From Saccharothrix algeriensis (GTDB lineage Bacteria > Actinomycetota > Actinomycetes > Mycobacteriales > Pseudonocardiaceae), in contig NZ_JAFBCL010000001.1 of assembly GCF_016907655.1 (NCBI RefSeq), positions 4,622,001 to 4,686,000 of the forward strand: 64,000 nt of DNA, written 5' to 3'. This document shows positions 26,227 through 34,762 of the stretch, piece by piece. Numbering within the stretch: position 1 is the stretch's first letter; every line of letters starts with the position of its first letter. The position numbers and the translations under genes are program-made. Below the pieces are notes generated by a model, which ran no database searches, was not told the DNA's origin, and worked only from the letters and a program-made list of their open reading frames with translations.

Positions 26227-27384
26227 ATGAGTGACGGCGTGATGCTCGGGATTCCGGCATTGCCGCCTCCCGTGCTGTCGCAGCGGCGCAAGACCCGGCA
26301 GCTGATGGTCGGGTCGGTCGGCGTGGGCAGCGAGTTCCCGGTGTCGGTGCAGTCGATGACGACGACCGTGACGGCGGACGTGAACGCGACGCTGCAGCAG
26401 ATCGCGGAGCTGACGGCGGCCGGCTGCGACATCGTGCGGGTGGCGTGCCCGTCGCAGGACGACGCGGACGCGCTGGCGGCGATCGCGCGCAAGTCGCAGA
26501 TCCCGGTGATCGCGGACATCCACTTCCAGCCGAAGTACGTGTTCGCGGCGATCGAGGCGGGCTGCGCCGCGGTCCGGGTGAACCCGGGCAACATCAAGAA
26601 GTTCGACGACAAGGTCAAGGAGATCGCCGCCGCCGCGCGCGAGCGCGGCACGCCGATCCGGATCGGCGTCAACGCGGGCTCGCTGGACCCGCGGCTGATG
26701 GCCAAGTACGGCAAGGCGACGCCGGAGGCGCTGGCGGAGTCGGCGCTGTGGGAGGCGTCGCTGTTCGCCGAGCACGACTTCCACGACCTGAAGATCAGCG
26801 TGAAGCACAACGACCCGGTGGTCATGGTGCGGGCCTACGAACTGCTGGCCGAGCAGTGCGACTACCCGCTGCACCTGGGCGTGACCGAGGCGGGCCCGGC
26901 GTTCCAGGGCACGATCAAGTCGGCGGTGGCGTTCGGCGCGCTGCTGCGCCAGGGCATCGGCGACACGATCCGGGTCTCGCTGTCCGCGCCGCCGGTGGAG
27001 GAGGTCAAGGTCGGCCACCAGATCCTGCAGTCGCTCAACCTGCGGCCGCGGAAGCTGGAGATCGTGTCGTGCCCGTCGTGCGGGCGCGCGCAGGTCGACG
27101 TCTACACCCTCGCCGAGCAGGTCACGGCCGGTCTGGAGGGCATGGAGGTGCCGCTGCGGGTGGCCGTGATGGGCTGCGTGGTCAACGGGCCCGGCGAGGC
27201 GCGCGAGGCCGACCTGGGCGTGGCCTCGGGCAACGGCAAGGGCCAGATCTTCGTCAAGGGCCAGGTCATCAAGACCGTGCCCGAGCACCGGATCGTGGAG
27301 ACCCTGATCGAGGAGGCCATGCGCCTCGCCGAGGAGTTGGGCGAGACCGCCGACGCCAGCGAACCGGTGGTGACCGTCGGCTGA
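26227..27384 (+). CDS. ispG: 4-hydroxy-3-methylbut-2-enyl diphosphate synthase IspG (GcpE)
   Basis: IspG reduces MEcPP to HMBPP in the MEP pathway using a [4Fe-4S] cluster. The TIM-barrel half contains SVQSMTTTVTADVNATLQQI, ADIHFQPKYVFAAIEAG and RVNPGNIKKFDDKV. Cluster ligands are in VSCPSCGRAQVDVY and MGCVVNGPGEAREADLG. ATG at 26227 follows GAGAGG. It completes the dxr-rip-ispG set; the intervening membrane protease is a conserved actinobacterial arrangement. Confidence 0.97.
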   Translation: MSDGVMLGIPALPPPVLSQRRKTRQLMVGSVGVGSEFPVSVQSMTTTVTADVNATLQQIAELTAAGCDIVRVACPSQDDADALAAIARKSQIPVIADIHFQPKYVFAAIEAGCAAVRVNPGNIKKFDDKVKEIAAAARERGTPIRIGVNAGSLDPRLMAKYGKATPEALAESALWEASLFAEHDFHDLKISVKHNDPVVMVRAYELLAEQCDYPLHLGVTEAGPAFQGTIKSAVAFGALLRQGIGDTIRVSLSAPPVEEVKVGHQILQSLNLRPRKLEIVSCPSCGRAQVDVYTLAEQVTAGLEGMEVPLRVAVMGCVVNGPGEAREADLGVASGNGKGQIFVKGQVIKTVPEHRIVETLIEEAMRLAEELGETADASEPVVTVG

Positions 27385-27433
27385 GCGGGTGGCTGACGCG
27401 CGTGGAATGCCCTCCGTCTGGCAGGCTTGAACC

Positions 27434-28288
27434 GTGCTGAGGCTGGCCGGCGCGCGGCTGCTGGACGAGCGGGACCTGGGCGAGGTGCTCGCGGTGCTGG
27501 CGGCCGACCCGGTGGCCTCCTGCATGGTGGCCGCGCGGGTCGAGGTGGCCGGGCTGGACCCGTGGCGGCTGGGCGGCGAGGTGTGGGCCTACGACCACCG
27601 CTCGCTGCGCGGCGGGCGGATCGACGCGCTGTGCTTCGCCGGGCCCAACCTGATCCCGCTGCGCGGCGACGCCCCCGCGCTGCGCGGTTTCGCCGACCGC
27701 GCGCGCCGGCGCGGCCGGATGTGCTCGTCCCTGGTGGGGCCGGCCGAGCAGGTGCTCGGCCTGTGGGAGGAGCTGGCCCCGGACTGGGGCCCGGCCCGCG
27801 AGGTGCGCGGCGACCAGCCGCTGCTGGCGCTGGGCGGCAGCCCGCACGTGCCGCCGGACCCGCTGGTGCGGCCGGTGCGGCCCGGCGAGCTGGACCGGTA
27901 CCTGCCGGCGGCGATCGCGATGTTCGTGGAGGAGGTCGGCGTCGACCCGTGCGCCGACGACGGCGGTGCGTCCTACCGGGCGCGGGTGGCCGAGCTGATC
28001 GCGGGCGGCCGGGCGTTCGCCCGGTTCGAGAACGGCGAGGTGGTGTTCAAGGCCGAGATCGGGGCCATGTCGGCGAAGGTCGGGCAGATCCAGGGCGTCT
28101 GGGTGCGGCCGGACCGGCGCGGGCGCGGCCTCGGCGCCGCCGGGACCGCTGCCGTCGCCGAACGGCTGGTGCGCGGCCTCGGCCGGACCGCCTCGCTGTA
28201 CGTCAACGGCTACAACGAGGTCGCCAGGGCGGCGTACCGACGCATCGGGTTCACCCAAGTGGGCCAGTACGCGACGGTGTTGTTCTAG
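27434..28288 (+). CDS. GNAT family N-acetyltransferase with N-terminal DUF4081 domain
   Basis: A 284-aa protein. The N-terminal half (about 1-135) matches the DUF4081-type domain found before actinobacterial GNATs. The C-terminal GNAT domain has the acetyl-CoA loop VRPDRRGRGLGAAGTAAVAE and the helix ending VNGYNEVARAAYRRIGF. The homologue in mycobacteria sits in the same position after ispG. Substrate is unknown. The start lies only 49 bp after ispG. Confidence 0.88.
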   Translation: MLRLAGARLLDERDLGEVLAVLAADPVASCMVAARVEVAGLDPWRLGGEVWAYDHRSLRGGRIDALCFAGPNLIPLRGDAPALRGFADRARRRGRMCSSLVGPAEQVLGLWEELAPDWGPAREVRGDQPLLALGGSPHVPPDPLVRPVRPGELDRYLPAAIAMFVEEVGVDPCADDGGASYRARVAELIAGGRAFARFENGEVVFKAEIGAMSAKVGQIQGVWVRPDRRGRGLGAAGTAAVAERLVRGLGRTASLYVNGYNEVARAAYRRIGFTQVGQYATVLF

Positions 28289-28309
28289 GGGGTTGTCCGG
28301 GGAGTTGGG

Positions 28310-28315
28310 CATACT
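28310..28315 (+). promoter_or_regulatory. Candidate -10 box for a leaderless mRNA (penicillin-binding lipoprotein)
   Basis: CATACT ends seven bases before the GTG at 28323, matching the spacing seen at other probable leaderless genes in this window. Confidence 0.4.
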
Positions 28316-28322
28316 CGCACCC

Positions 28323-30119
28323 GTGACGCTTCGGAAGACCGCTTCGGCTGTCGTCGTGCTCGTGGTGCTCAGCGGCTGCGGGGTCTTCGCGTCGCGGCCC
28401 GGTCCCGAGCAGGTCGCGGGCGACTTCCTGGGCCGGCTCTCCAGCGGCGACGTCGGCGGCGCGGCGGCGCTGACCGACGACCCGGGCGCGGCGGGGGAGC
28501 TGCTGGCCAAGGTGCGCGGCGCCCTGCGGTCCGCGCCGCTCAAGGCCGCCGCGGAGCAGGTGCGGTCCGCCGGCGGGTCCGCGGCGGCCGACGCCACCGC
28601 GCGGCTGGAGTGGGACCTCGGGCACGGCCGGACGTGGTCCTACCGGACCGAGTTCGACCTGCGGCGCGAGGAGGACGACTGGAAGGTGCACTGGACGCCC
28701 TCCGTCGTGCACCCGAAGCTGGCGGCGCAGCAGTCCCTGGGCCTGGCCGACGTGAAACCGGACCCCGCGCCCGTGCTGGACCGGGAGGGCTCGCCGCTGC
28801 TGGCGCCGGAGCAGGTGGTCTCGGTCCTGCTGGACCCGGCGCAGGCGGGCGACCTGGCGGCGGTGACCGGCGCGCTGGGCGCGGCGCTGGGCCGCATCGA
28901 CCCGGCGATCACCGCGCAGAGCATCGCCGAGGGCGCGGGCGGGGTGCCCGCCGGGCAGGTCTACCAGGTCGCGGCCCTGCGCGACGCCGACTACCAGGCC
29001 GTGAAGCCCGAGATCTACGAGCTGCCCGGCGTGCGGTTCACCGCGCAGACCTCCCTGCTCGCGCCGGCGCGGAACTTCGGGTCGCAGGTGCTGCCTGCCG
29101 TGCGCAGGCACGTGGAGGAGGAGATCGCCGGGCGGTCGGGCCTGCGGGTCTACACCGTGAACGCGGCCGGCGACGAGGCGGAGGTCCTGCACGACGTCGC
29201 GCCCGAGCCGGCCCGGGCGATCCCCACCGGCCTGAGCCGGGCGGCGCAGACGGCGGCGGAGGACGCGCTGGAGCCGGTCGCGGAGCCCGCGATGCTGGTG
29301 GCGCTGTCGGTGTCCACCGGCGACCTGCTGGCGGTCGCGCAGAACGGCCCGGCCGACGCGCAGGGCGCGATCGCGCTGACCGGCCGGTTCCCGCCCGGCT
29401 CGACGTTCAAGATCATCACCGCGGCGGCGGCGCTGGCGGCCGGGGTGCCCGCCGACTCGCCGCAGCCCTGCCCCGGCAAGCTGACCATCGACGGGCGGCG
29501 GGTCGTGCCCAACGACAAGGAGTTCGACAAGGGCGTCATCCCGCTGCACTCGGCGTTCGCGTTCTCCTGCAACACGACGTTCGCGCAGCTCGCCGCCGGC
29601 CTGCCGGCCGACGCGATGACCGAGCAGGCCGACCGGTTCGGCCTGGGCGTCGACTTCGAGATCCCGGCCCTGACCACCATCACCGGGTCCGTGCCGCCCG
29701 CCACCGACGTGGTGGAGCGCGCGGAGGACGGCTTCGGCCAGGGCAAGCTGCTGGCCAGCCCGTTCGGCATGGCGCTGGTGGCGGCCACCGCGGCGCGCGG
29801 CGAGATGCCCGTGCCGGTGCTGCTCAAGGACCGGGAGACCAAGGCCGACCACCGGCCGGCCGCCCCCGAGCCGACCGTGCTGGAGCCGCTGCGGGCGATG
29901 ATGCGCGAGGTCGTGGAGTCCGGGACGGCGCCGCAGCTGCGCCCGCTGGGCGACGTGCGGGGCAAGACCGGCACCGCGCAGTTCGGCGACGGCGCCAACT
30001 CGCACGGCTGGTTCGTCGGCTACCGGGGCGACGTGGCGTTCGCGACCCTGCTGCTGGGCACGAACACGTCGGCGCCGGCGGTGGACGCCTCCGCCCGGTT
30101 CCTGCGCGCGCTCGGCTGA
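28323..30119 (+). CDS. Penicillin-binding lipoprotein (class B-like transpeptidase)
   Basis: A 598-aa peptidoglycan transpeptidase. The signal peptide ends in a lipobox (VVLSGC), so the enzyme is anchored as a lipoprotein. Residues about 30-150 form an NTF2/MecA_N-like domain, then the dimerisation region. The transpeptidase triad is Ser360 in PGSTFKII, Ser415 in FSCNTTF and Lys548 in GKTGTAQF. The mycobacterial counterpart (PBP-lipo) lies in the same neighbourhood. GTG at 28323 is preceded by a -10-like box and no SD. Confidence 0.93.
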   Translation: MTLRKTASAVVVLVVLSGCGVFASRPGPEQVAGDFLGRLSSGDVGGAAALTDDPGAAGELLAKVRGALRSAPLKAAAEQVRSAGGSAAADATARLEWDLGHGRTWSYRTEFDLRREEDDWKVHWTPSVVHPKLAAQQSLGLADVKPDPAPVLDREGSPLLAPEQVVSVLLDPAQAGDLAAVTGALGAALGRIDPAITAQSIAEGAGGVPAGQVYQVAALRDADYQAVKPEIYELPGVRFTAQTSLLAPARNFGSQVLPAVRRHVEEEIAGRSGLRVYTVNAAGDEAEVLHDVAPEPARAIPTGLSRAAQTAAEDALEPVAEPAMLVALSVSTGDLLAVAQNGPADAQGAIALTGRFPPGSTFKIITAAAALAAGVPADSPQPCPGKLTIDGRRVVPNDKEFDKGVIPLHSAFAFSCNTTFAQLAAGLPADAMTEQADRFGLGVDFEIPALTTITGSVPPATDVVERAEDGFGQGKLLASPFGMALVAATAARGEMPVPVLLKDRETKADHRPAAPEPTVLEPLRAMMREVVESGTAPQLRPLGDVRGKTGTAQFGDGANSHGWFVGYRGDVAFATLLLGTNTSAPAVDASARFLRALG

Positions 30120-30273
30120 GACCGGCCCGGGACCGGTCGGGCGGCGCGCGGCAGGGCCCGGTGGCGCCGACCGACCGCGGCCGGGCGGCGGGCGGCGCGC
30201 CGGCCGGTCCCGCCGCGGGCGTTCCCCTGACCACAATGCGGGCACAGGGCGCATGTCCCGTCACGCTGAGCCG

Positions 30274-30279
30274 TAATGT
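30274..30279 (+). promoter_or_regulatory. Candidate -10 box upstream of map
   Basis: TAATGT lies six bases before the map ATG at 30286. A GGAGG motif overlaps the same gap, but it would be too close to the start to act as an SD. Confidence 0.4.
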
Positions 30280-30285
30280 GGAGGC

Positions 30286-31143
30286 ATGTCCGTGCGTGCC
30301 GTCCTCAAGCCAGGTGTGCTCTCCCCGCGTCGTCCGGTCCCCGCCGAGATCGAGCGGCCGGAGTACGTGGATCGGAAGGAGCCCCGGCGCAACACCGACC
30401 CGTGGGTCCAGCCGCCCGAGGTCATCGAGGCCATGCGGGTCGCCGGCCGGCTGGCCGCGCAGGCGCTCCAGGAGGCCGGGAAGGTCGTCGTGCCCGGCGT
30501 CACGACGGACGAGATCGACGCCGTCGCGCACGAGTTCCTGTGCGACCACGGGGCCTACCCCTCGACGCTGGGTTACCGCGGGTTCCCCAAGTCGTGCTGC
30601 ACCTCGCTGAACGAGGTCATCTGCCACGGCATCCCCGACTCGACGGTGGTCGAGGACGGCGACATCGTCAACATCGACGTGACGGCCTACATCGGCGGCG
30701 TGCACGGCGACACCAACGCCACGTTCCTCGCGGGCAACGTCTCGGAGGAGGTCCGGCTCCTCGTCGAGCGCACCCACGAGGCCACCATGCGGGCCATCAA
30801 GGCGGTCAAGCCCGGTCGGCAGCTCAACGTCGTCGGGCGGGTCATCGAGGCGTACGCCAACCGGTTCGGCTACGGCGTGGTCCGCGACTTCACCGGCCAC
30901 GGCATCGGGCGCACCTTCCACAGCGGCCTGGTCGTGCTGCACTACGACGCGCCGCACGTCCCGACCGTCATCGAGCCGGGCATGACGTTCACCATCGAGC
31001 CGATGATCACGCTCGGCGGCATCGACCACGACGTCTGGGACGACGGCTGGACGGTCACCACCCGGGACAAGAGCTGGACCGCCCAGTTCGAGCACACCAT
31101 CGTCGTCACCGACAGCGGCTCGGAGATCCTCACCGTCTGCTGA
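30286..31143 (+). CDS. map: Methionine aminopeptidase, type I
   Basis: Removes the initiator methionine from nascent proteins. The five metal ligands are visible: Asp in NIDVTAYIGG, Asp in HGDTNATFL, His in FTGHGIGRTFHSG, Glu in TIEPMITLGG and Glu in QFEHTIV. The roughly 40-residue N-terminal extension rich in Pro/Arg (VLKPGVLSPRRPVPAEIERP) is that of the actinobacterial type Ic enzymes thought to dock at the ribosome. 285 aa. Confidence 0.96.
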   Translation: MSVRAVLKPGVLSPRRPVPAEIERPEYVDRKEPRRNTDPWVQPPEVIEAMRVAGRLAAQALQEAGKVVVPGVTTDEIDAVAHEFLCDHGAYPSTLGYRGFPKSCCTSLNEVICHGIPDSTVVEDGDIVNIDVTAYIGGVHGDTNATFLAGNVSEEVRLLVERTHEATMRAIKAVKPGRQLNVVGRVIEAYANRFGYGVVRDFTGHGIGRTFHSGLVVLHYDAPHVPTVIEPGMTFTIEPMITLGGIDHDVWDDGWTVTTRDKSWTAQFEHTIVVTDSGSEILTVC

Positions 31144-31837
31144 GCCGGGCGACCAGCTCGGCCAGCGGCGCGGCCACCTCGGCCGGCGCGGACGCGGCGG
31201 CCAGGTGGTGCGCCGCCAGCTCCCGCACCGGCCAGCCCAGCTCCCGCGCCGCGGCGGCGTCCGCCCGGTGCGCGTCGCTGAGCCGCAGGTACCCGCACGG
31301 GCCGCGCCACGCGACGGTCGGGCGGGGCTCCTTGAGGAACGCCAGCGGCACCTCGGGCGCCTCGCCCACGATCTCCTCCAGCAGCCGCACGTCCGGCACC
31401 ATCGCCGAGAGCGCCTCCGGGGCGAACCAGCGGTCCCAGCGCGGCATCAGGCCCTCCCGCGCGATGGCCTTGTAGTGCGCCATGCGCTCGGCGTCCGCGC
31501 CGTCGCGCCAGCTGCGGCCCGGGGTCGGCAGCTCGGCGTCGAGGAACACCAGGCCGGTGACCGGCGCCTCCAGCGCGTCGGCGAACGCGGGCAGCAGCGG
31601 GCCGGCGCCGCTGTGCCCGACGAGGACCAGCTCGTCGCCCACCGGCGAGTCCTCCACCGCGTCGGCGAACACCCCGATGAGCCGCTGGTGCACGGGCGCC
31701 GCGTTCACGGTCACCCGCAGGTCCGGCAGCAGCACCGGGTGCCCGGACGCGGCCAGCGCGCCGGCCAGCGGGCGCAGGCTCGCCGGACCCAGGTAGGGGC
31801 TGTGCACCAGGACGGCGGTGGCGGGTGCGGAGACCAT
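31130..31837 (-). CDS. Alpha/beta hydrolase
   Basis: A 235-aa serine hydrolase-like protein. The nucleophile elbow is LVLVGHSGAGPLLPAF, and an oxyanion-region motif LVHSPYLGPASLRPL lies near the N-terminus. The cap region is Arg/Trp-rich. The last His in RELAAHHLAAASAP could complete the triad. Function is unknown; it may be an esterase. Its 3' end overlaps the end of map by 14 bp, so the two are convergent. Confidence 0.8.
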   Translation of the reverse strand: MVSAPATAVLVHSPYLGPASLRPLAGALAASGHPVLLPDLRVTVNAAPVHQRLIGVFADAVEDSPVGDELVLVGHSGAGPLLPAFADALEAPVTGLVFLDAELPTPGRSWRDGADAERMAHYKAIAREGLMPRWDRWFAPEALSAMVPDVRLLEEIVGEAPEVPLAFLKEPRPTVAWRGPCGYLRLSDAHRADAAAARELGWPVRELAAHHLAAASAPAEVAAPLAELVARLSRR

Positions 31838-31884
31838 GACGTGGATGATGTCAGCCGGGACCGGCGGGGAAGGGGTTTTGCGGC

Positions 31885-33408
31885 GTGAGCGGTGCGTTGT
31901 TGGTCGCCGGGACGACCTCGGACGCGGGCAAGAGCGTCCTGGTGGCCGGGCTGTGCCGGTGGCTGGCCCGCGAGGGGGTGCGGGTGGCCCCGTTCAAGGC
32001 GCAGAACATGTCGAACAACTCGGTCGTCACGCGCGACGGCGGCGAGATCGGCCGCGCCCAGGCGCTCCAGGCGGCGGCGTGCGGGCTGGAGCCCAGCGTG
32101 CGGTTCAACCCGGTGCTGCTCAAGCCGGGCGGCGACCGCACCTCCCAGGTCGTGGTCCTGGGCCGCGCGGTGGGCGAGGTGTCCGCGCTGACCTACCGCG
32201 AGCGCAAGGCCGCGCTGATGACGACCGTGCTGTCCACCCTGGCCGACCTGCGCGCGGACTTCGAGGCCGTCGTCTGCGAGGGCGCGGGCTCCCCGGCCGA
32301 GATCAACCTGCGGGCGACCGACATCGCGAACATGGGCTTGGCGCGGGCCGCGGACCTGCCGGTCCTGGTGGTCGGCGACATCGACCGGGGCGGCGTCTTC
32401 GCGCACCTGTTCGGCACGCTGGCCCTGCTCGACCCGGCCGACCAGGCGCTGGTCGCGGGGTTCGTCGTGAACAAGTTCCGGGGCGACCCGGCGCTGCTCG
32501 CGCCGGGCCTGGACCAGCTGCGCGCCCTGACCGGCCGCCCGGTGCTCGGCGTGCTGCCGTGGCGGGAGGAGCTGTGGCTGGACGCCGAGGACTCCCTGTC
32601 CTACGCGGCGGACGGCGTGATCGGCCGCCCCGAGCCGCCGCGCGGCGACCAGTGGCTGCGGGTGGCGGTGGTGCGGCTGCCGCGCGTCTCCAACGCCACC
32701 GACGTGGAGGCGCTGGCCTGCGAGCCCGGCGTGTCGGTGCGGTTCGTCACCGAGCCGTCCCGGCTGGCCGACGCGGACCTGGTGGTGGTGCCCGGCTCCA
32801 AGGCGACCGTCGAGGACCTGGGGTGGCTGCGCGCCACCGGGCTGGCCGACGCGATCGCCCGGCACGACGGGCCGGTGCTCGGCATCTGCGGCGGTTTCCA
32901 GATGCTCGGGCGCACGATCGAGGACGCCGTCGAGTCCCGCGCAGGCTCGGTCGACGGCCTGGGCCTGCTCGACGTCGACGTCCGCTTCGCCCCGGACAAG
33001 GCCCTGGGCACGCCCCGCGGCCGGGCGTTCGGGGAGCCGGTCACCGGCTACGAGATCCACCACGGTCGCGTCACGCGCAGCACCGGCGAGGGCCTGATCG
33101 CGCTGCCCGACGGCACGGTGGAGGGCGTGCTGGGCGACCGCGTCGCCGGCACGCACTGGCACGGCCTGCTGGAGAACGACGCGTTCCGCCGCGCGTTCCT
33201 GCGCTGGGCCGCCGACCGCTCGGGCCGCGACGGGTTCGCGCCCGCGCCGGACACCGAGTTCGCGGGCCGCCGCGCCGCGCAGCTCGACCTGCTCGGCGAC
33301 CTGGTCGCCGACCACCTCGACACCGACGCGGTGCGCGCGCTGCTCGACCGGGGAGCCCCCGCCGGACTGCCGGTGGTCCCACCCGCGGGTCCGCCGCTGA
33401 TCGCCTGA
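31885..33408 (+). CDS. cobQ: Cobyric acid synthase
   Basis: CobQ amidates four carboxylates of adenosylcobyrinate during B12 synthesis. The N-terminal ATP-binding P-loop-like segment is VAGTTSDAGKSVLVAGLCRW, with FKAQNMSNNS following. The C-terminal class I glutamine amidotransferase domain has the nucleophile Cys in LGICGGFQMLGRTIED and the His in GTHWHGLLEND. Full length at 507 aa. No cobalamin riboswitch precedes it; the only one in the window is at 63.7 kb. It is a single gene, isolated from other cob genes. Confidence 0.95.
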   Translation: MSGALLVAGTTSDAGKSVLVAGLCRWLAREGVRVAPFKAQNMSNNSVVTRDGGEIGRAQALQAAACGLEPSVRFNPVLLKPGGDRTSQVVVLGRAVGEVSALTYRERKAALMTTVLSTLADLRADFEAVVCEGAGSPAEINLRATDIANMGLARAADLPVLVVGDIDRGGVFAHLFGTLALLDPADQALVAGFVVNKFRGDPALLAPGLDQLRALTGRPVLGVLPWREELWLDAEDSLSYAADGVIGRPEPPRGDQWLRVAVVRLPRVSNATDVEALACEPGVSVRFVTEPSRLADADLVVVPGSKATVEDLGWLRATGLADAIARHDGPVLGICGGFQMLGRTIEDAVESRAGSVDGLGLLDVDVRFAPDKALGTPRGRAFGEPVTGYEIHHGRVTRSTGEGLIALPDGTVEGVLGDRVAGTHWHGLLENDAFRRAFLRWAADRSGRDGFAPAPDTEFAGRRAAQLDLLGDLVADHLDTDAVRALLDRGAPAGLPVVPPAGPPLIA

Positions 33409-33748
33409 CCCGGCGGCGCGGTTCCGCGGCGCACGACCACCAAGTCGTGCGGGGTCCACGGGTGCGATGCCATCGCGGTGCGATCGGTGACCACCGGGGA
33501 CGCGACGAGCGCGGCACTCGACCGCCAAGCCGGGAGACCGCTCGCCGGCGCCGGGCCCGGTGGCCGCGGACGCGGCTTCACCGAAGGGAGAACACTCGGT
33601 CGTCTGTCAGGGAAGGTCGACACCTGCGGACGCGTGCGGTGCCATGCATCCGATGAATCGCATGTCACACCCCCACGCACGAGTGGTTATGCAATGAAGG
33701 TACCGGCCGGCAGGCCGGGGATACGTCCCCCGAACGGGCGTTGACCGA
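33409..33748. other. 340-bp intergenic region, no gene seen
   Basis: It holds a small hairpin at 33431-33450 (GCACGAC / GTCGTGC, 6-nt loop) that may end the cobQ transcript. The second half is locally less GC-rich (around 33640-33700). I found no domain-bearing frame, tRNA or riboswitch. Confidence 0.5.
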
Positions 33749-34717
33749 TCACGGTTCGCGAACGAGCACCGCCCAACCGTCACCGTTCGGCCGCTCCACC
33801 CACCCGTCCGGCCACTTGCGCCGCACGTCGCCGACCTTCGTCAGGGCTCCCGCGAGCACCGCGGGGGTGTGCACGCCGAAGTCCGTCTCGCCGGAGAACC
33901 GGGCGCCCCGGAAGACCGCGTCGCCGAACACGACCCGCCGGAAGTCCGCCAGGCCGCGGAACCGCGCCTCCCGGAAGTCGGCCTGACCGGTGAACTCCGT
34001 GCCCCGGAACGTCGCCGGCCCGACGAACGTGGCCCCGACGAAGGACGCCTGGCGCAGCCGCGCGTGCGTCAGCGTCAGCTTCACCAGGGTCGCGTTGGAC
34101 AGGTCCAGCTCGATGTCCGGCCAGTACGACTCGGGCCGGTCGGGGCGCAGGTGGCGGGCCAGCAGCCCGGTCGCGGTCTGCCGCACCTCCTGCTCCTGCA
34201 ACCGCGCGGCGTCCCGCGGGCCGATCCGGTCGCGGAGGTCCGGCGGCGGGGTGAACGGCATCCGCAGGTAGGCGCACAGCAGGTGCACGATGGTCTGCCG
34301 GTGCGCCGGGTTGCCCTGGCCCAGGCGCTCCAGCGCGTACAGCCCCGCGAGCCGGACCGGGGCCTTGTCGCTGCCCAGCTGGTCGGCGGCCTTGCCGTAC
34401 AGCTCGGTGACCCGGCGCTCGGCGGCGTCGTGGTCCTTGTGCACCAGGTCCAGCTCGGTGTAGCGCTGCTTGCGCGCGGTGAGCAGCAGGGCCGCCGCGC
34501 CACCCGCGCCGAGCACGATGCTCGACGCGGTCCTGATCACGTCCAGCCGCACGCCGTCCCGCGGCTCACCGGAACCCAGCGTGACCAGCAGCACCGCCAC
34601 CGACCCGGCGGCCAGCACCAGCAGCCCGATGCCCCAGGCCGTGATGGTCCTGGCCGACAGCACCCGGTGTTCCACCGCACAACCCCACCGCACCCCTGCC
34701 CGCTCGTCAATCACCAA
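33749..34717 (-). CDS. Pentapeptide-repeat membrane protein
   Basis: A protein of about 320 aa. Two N-terminal hydrophobic helices (about residues 28-48 and 65-82) are followed by a polar region (LYGKAADQLGSDKAPVRLAG, a motif often seen in actinobacterial pentapeptide-repeat proteins). The C-terminal third consists of pentapeptide repeats, A(D/N/T)F-type, for example ASFVGATFVGPATFRGTEF and ADFREARFRGLADF. It probably forms a short right-handed beta helix on the cytoplasmic face. Starts are ambiguous: TTG 34717, GTG 34714 or GTG 34675. Copy A of the dispersed hairpin element lies directly upstream. Confidence 0.82.
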   Translation of the reverse strand: MVIDERAGVRWGCAVEHRVLSARTITAWGIGLLVLAAGSVAVLLVTLGSGEPRDGVRLDVIRTASSIVLGAGGAAALLLTARKQRYTELDLVHKDHDAAERRVTELYGKAADQLGSDKAPVRLAGLYALERLGQGNPAHRQTIVHLLCAYLRMPFTPPPDLRDRIGPRDAARLQEQEVRQTATGLLARHLRPDRPESYWPDIELDLSNATLVKLTLTHARLRQASFVGATFVGPATFRGTEFTGQADFREARFRGLADFRRVVFGDAVFRGARFSGETDFGVHTPAVLAGALTKVGDVRRKWPDGWVERPNGDGWAVLVREP

Positions 34718-34762
34718 TTCGCGCAGTAAAAGGTTGACAACCCACGCTCATCGACTGCGCTT

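Noticed and set aside
24790..27525. A 911-codon minus-strand frame antisense to dxr-rip-ispG
   Set aside because: It is antisense to three certain genes and is low-complexity His/Arg/Gly-rich.
31838..31884. Cobalamin riboswitch upstream of cobQ
   Set aside because: Only 47 bp separate cobQ from the divergent hydrolase and no B12-box-like sequence is present.
33409..33748. Hidden RNA gene between cobQ and the pentapeptide gene
   Set aside because: Only a weak 7-bp hairpin is visible; no cloverleaf or known RNA motif was found.
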